Position numbers and translations under genes: made by a program
Notes under the pieces: model-generated
Database searches by the model: none
Seen by the model: the letters and a program-made list of their open reading frames with translations, nothing else
Told to the model about the DNA's origin: nothing
Assembly (NCBI GenBank): GCA_945837185.1
Contig: CAMAMZ010000082.1
Span: 1-9,154 of the forward strand
Source: an uncultured Bacteroidales bacterium
GTDB taxonomy: Bacteria > Bacteroidota > Bacteroidia > Bacteroidales > Bacteroidaceae
Direction: 5' to 3'
DNA length: 9,154 nt
In this document: one piece after another, positions 8,312-9,154 of the stretch
Layout: every line of letters begins with the position of its first letter
Position numbering within the stretch: the stretch's first letter is position 1

Positions 8312-9109
8312 ATGTTGTATTGTAAACAACTCATTGCATGTTGCGCTGCCATGGTCATGTGGACAGGTTGTAGCAACGACACACAATTGGAAGAAACGCA
8401 AGTCGGTGAACAGGTGCAGATTCGCGTTGCGCCACTTACGCGTTTAGCCAAGACAGATTTTGTTGAGGGTGACTCCATAGGTATCTTTGCTGTAGAGCGG
8501 AGCAATCCGCAAGTAGCGGCTATCCCCTCTGTGGCACCAGGGCGTGCCAACAATGCCAAATGGGTGAAGAATGCAGAAGGGGAGTGGGAGCCTGCCACGG
8601 TAGCGGATCGTATCACATGGAGCCAGAGCGGTACGCCTATGGATTTCTATGCCTATTTCCCTTATGATGCAAAGATCACGAATCCCGCTGCCATCGGTTT
8701 GAATCTTTCGGAGCAGACAACCGCTTCCGATGTGTTGCGGGCTGCCAACACACAGGGATTGAACAAAGGTGAAGTGACCCTCGCTTTCAACCATGTACTT
8801 GCCCGATTGGATGTGCGGGTGACCTCGATGGTGGCAGGAGATGTGCTTCGCGTGAAAGGGGTGCGTACAGCGGCCTCCTTTAATATAGGTACGGGCGAAG
8901 TAGAAGCTACGGGCGAGCCGGCTACCTTATTGCTTTCTTATGAAGGTCAATCAGCAGATGATAAGGCTTGGTTTCAGGCTTTCCTGCCTGCCCAGACATT
9001 CTCGGGACAGATGCAGTGCGAGCACAATGGTGCCTCTTATATTTTTAATTTCAGTGACCTGACCTTGGAAAAGGGACAGGTTAAATGGGTTGATTTAAAG
9101 CTAAAATAA
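8312..9109 (+). CDS. Fimbrillin-family (Mfa-like) lipoprotein, short form
   Basis: A 265-residue putative lipoprotein with a signal peptide ending T-G-C (lipidated cysteine at residue 20; tryptophan at -3 is unusual). Two stretches mark the fimbrillin/Mfa-like family of Bacteroidales pilins and surface adhesins: D-F-Y-A-Y-F-P-Y at 111-118 and V-T-L-A-F-N-H-V-L-A-R-L at 155-166. The part before them (V-E-G-D-S-I-G-I-F, then W-K/A-x-x-I-T-W-type strands) also fits. The protein stops just after a L-E-K-G-Q-V-K-W strand, where longer relatives usually continue into a final V-x-x-x-I-x-x-W strand, so it appears short at the C-terminus with a natural stop codon. Known family members polymerise as type V pili or act as anchor or tip subunits; which applies here is not visible. 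It lies 24 bases after the TlpA-like gene. No other start is convincing. Confidence 0.88.
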   Translation: MLYCKQLIACCAAMVMWTGCSNDTQLEETQVGEQVQIRVAPLTRLAKTDFVEGDSIGIFAVERSNPQVAAIPSVAPGRANNAKWVKNAEGEWEPATVADRITWSQSGTPMDFYAYFPYDAKITNPAAIGLNLSEQTTASDVLRAANTQGLNKGEVTLAFNHVLARLDVRVTSMVAGDVLRVKGVRTAASFNIGTGEVEATGEPATLLLSYEGQSADDKAWFQAFLPAQTFSGQMQCEHNGASYIFNFSDLTLEKGQVKWVDLKLK

Positions 9110-9143
9110 TTATTGTTATTTATAAACTTAAGGCAATTAATCA

Positions 9144-9154
9144 ATGAGAAAAGT
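9144..9154 (+). CDS. Start of a further gene (3' truncated)
   Basis: An ATG at 9144 opens M-R-K, a start resembling the signal peptides of the neighbouring exported proteins, and it follows an A/T-rich gap of 34 bases after the fimbrillin-like gene, similar to other gaps in this cluster. Only three full codons are inside the window, so the product cannot be named. Given the cluster it may be another exported surface protein, but this is inference. Confidence 0.35.

Noticed and set aside
9104..9121. A/T-only inverted repeat (AAATAA / TTATTT, 6-base loop) after the fimbrillin-like gene as a terminator
   Set aside because: The stem is only six A-T pairs with no G-C pair and no following T tract, so it would be very weak. 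Such repeats are expected by chance in an A/T-rich gap.

Overview
The window looks like a piece of a Bacteroidales chromosome (Prevotella/Bacteroides-type). Evidence for this: a SusC/RagA-type TonB-dependent transporter followed directly by a SusD-type lipoprotein, lipoproteins of Bacteroidetes style, a fimbrillin-family protein, no Shine-Dalgarno-like sequences before the starts, and A/T-rich gaps between genes. I cannot fix the genus from sequence alone.

Layout: everything reads on the + strand and is tightly packed. A 5'-truncated gene (1-735) ends in a DUF1566/FISUMP-like surface domain. After 28 bases come the SusC-like porin (764-4000), the SusD-like lipoprotein (4021-5499, or from 4003), a lipoprotein with the fold signature of M43-type (pappalysin/cytophagalysin-like) metalloproteases (5512-6849), a secreted TlpA-like thioredoxin (6887-8287) and a short fimbrillin-like lipoprotein (8312-9109). 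Another start codon sits at 9144, at the window edge. Gaps are only 12 to 37 bases, so genes from susC onward are probably one operon, possibly continuing from gene 1. No stretch over 300 bases lacks a gene. I saw no RNA genes, mobile elements, CRISPR, or convincing promoter or terminator.

How the genes may work together (inference): the SusC/SusD pair would form a lidded, TonB-driven outer-membrane importer. No glycosidase, sugar-binding protein or other carbohydrate gene is present. The companion is protease-like and the set includes a thiol-disulfide protein and adhesin-like proteins, which suggests a peptide, protein or cofactor ligand rather than a glycan.

The most striking point is the protease-like lipoprotein. 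Its metzincin helix is still recognisable, but all three zinc-binding histidines and the catalytic glutamate have been replaced, while the Met-turn and other landmarks remain. It looks like a pseudoprotease recruited as a surface binding or scaffold component of the importer.
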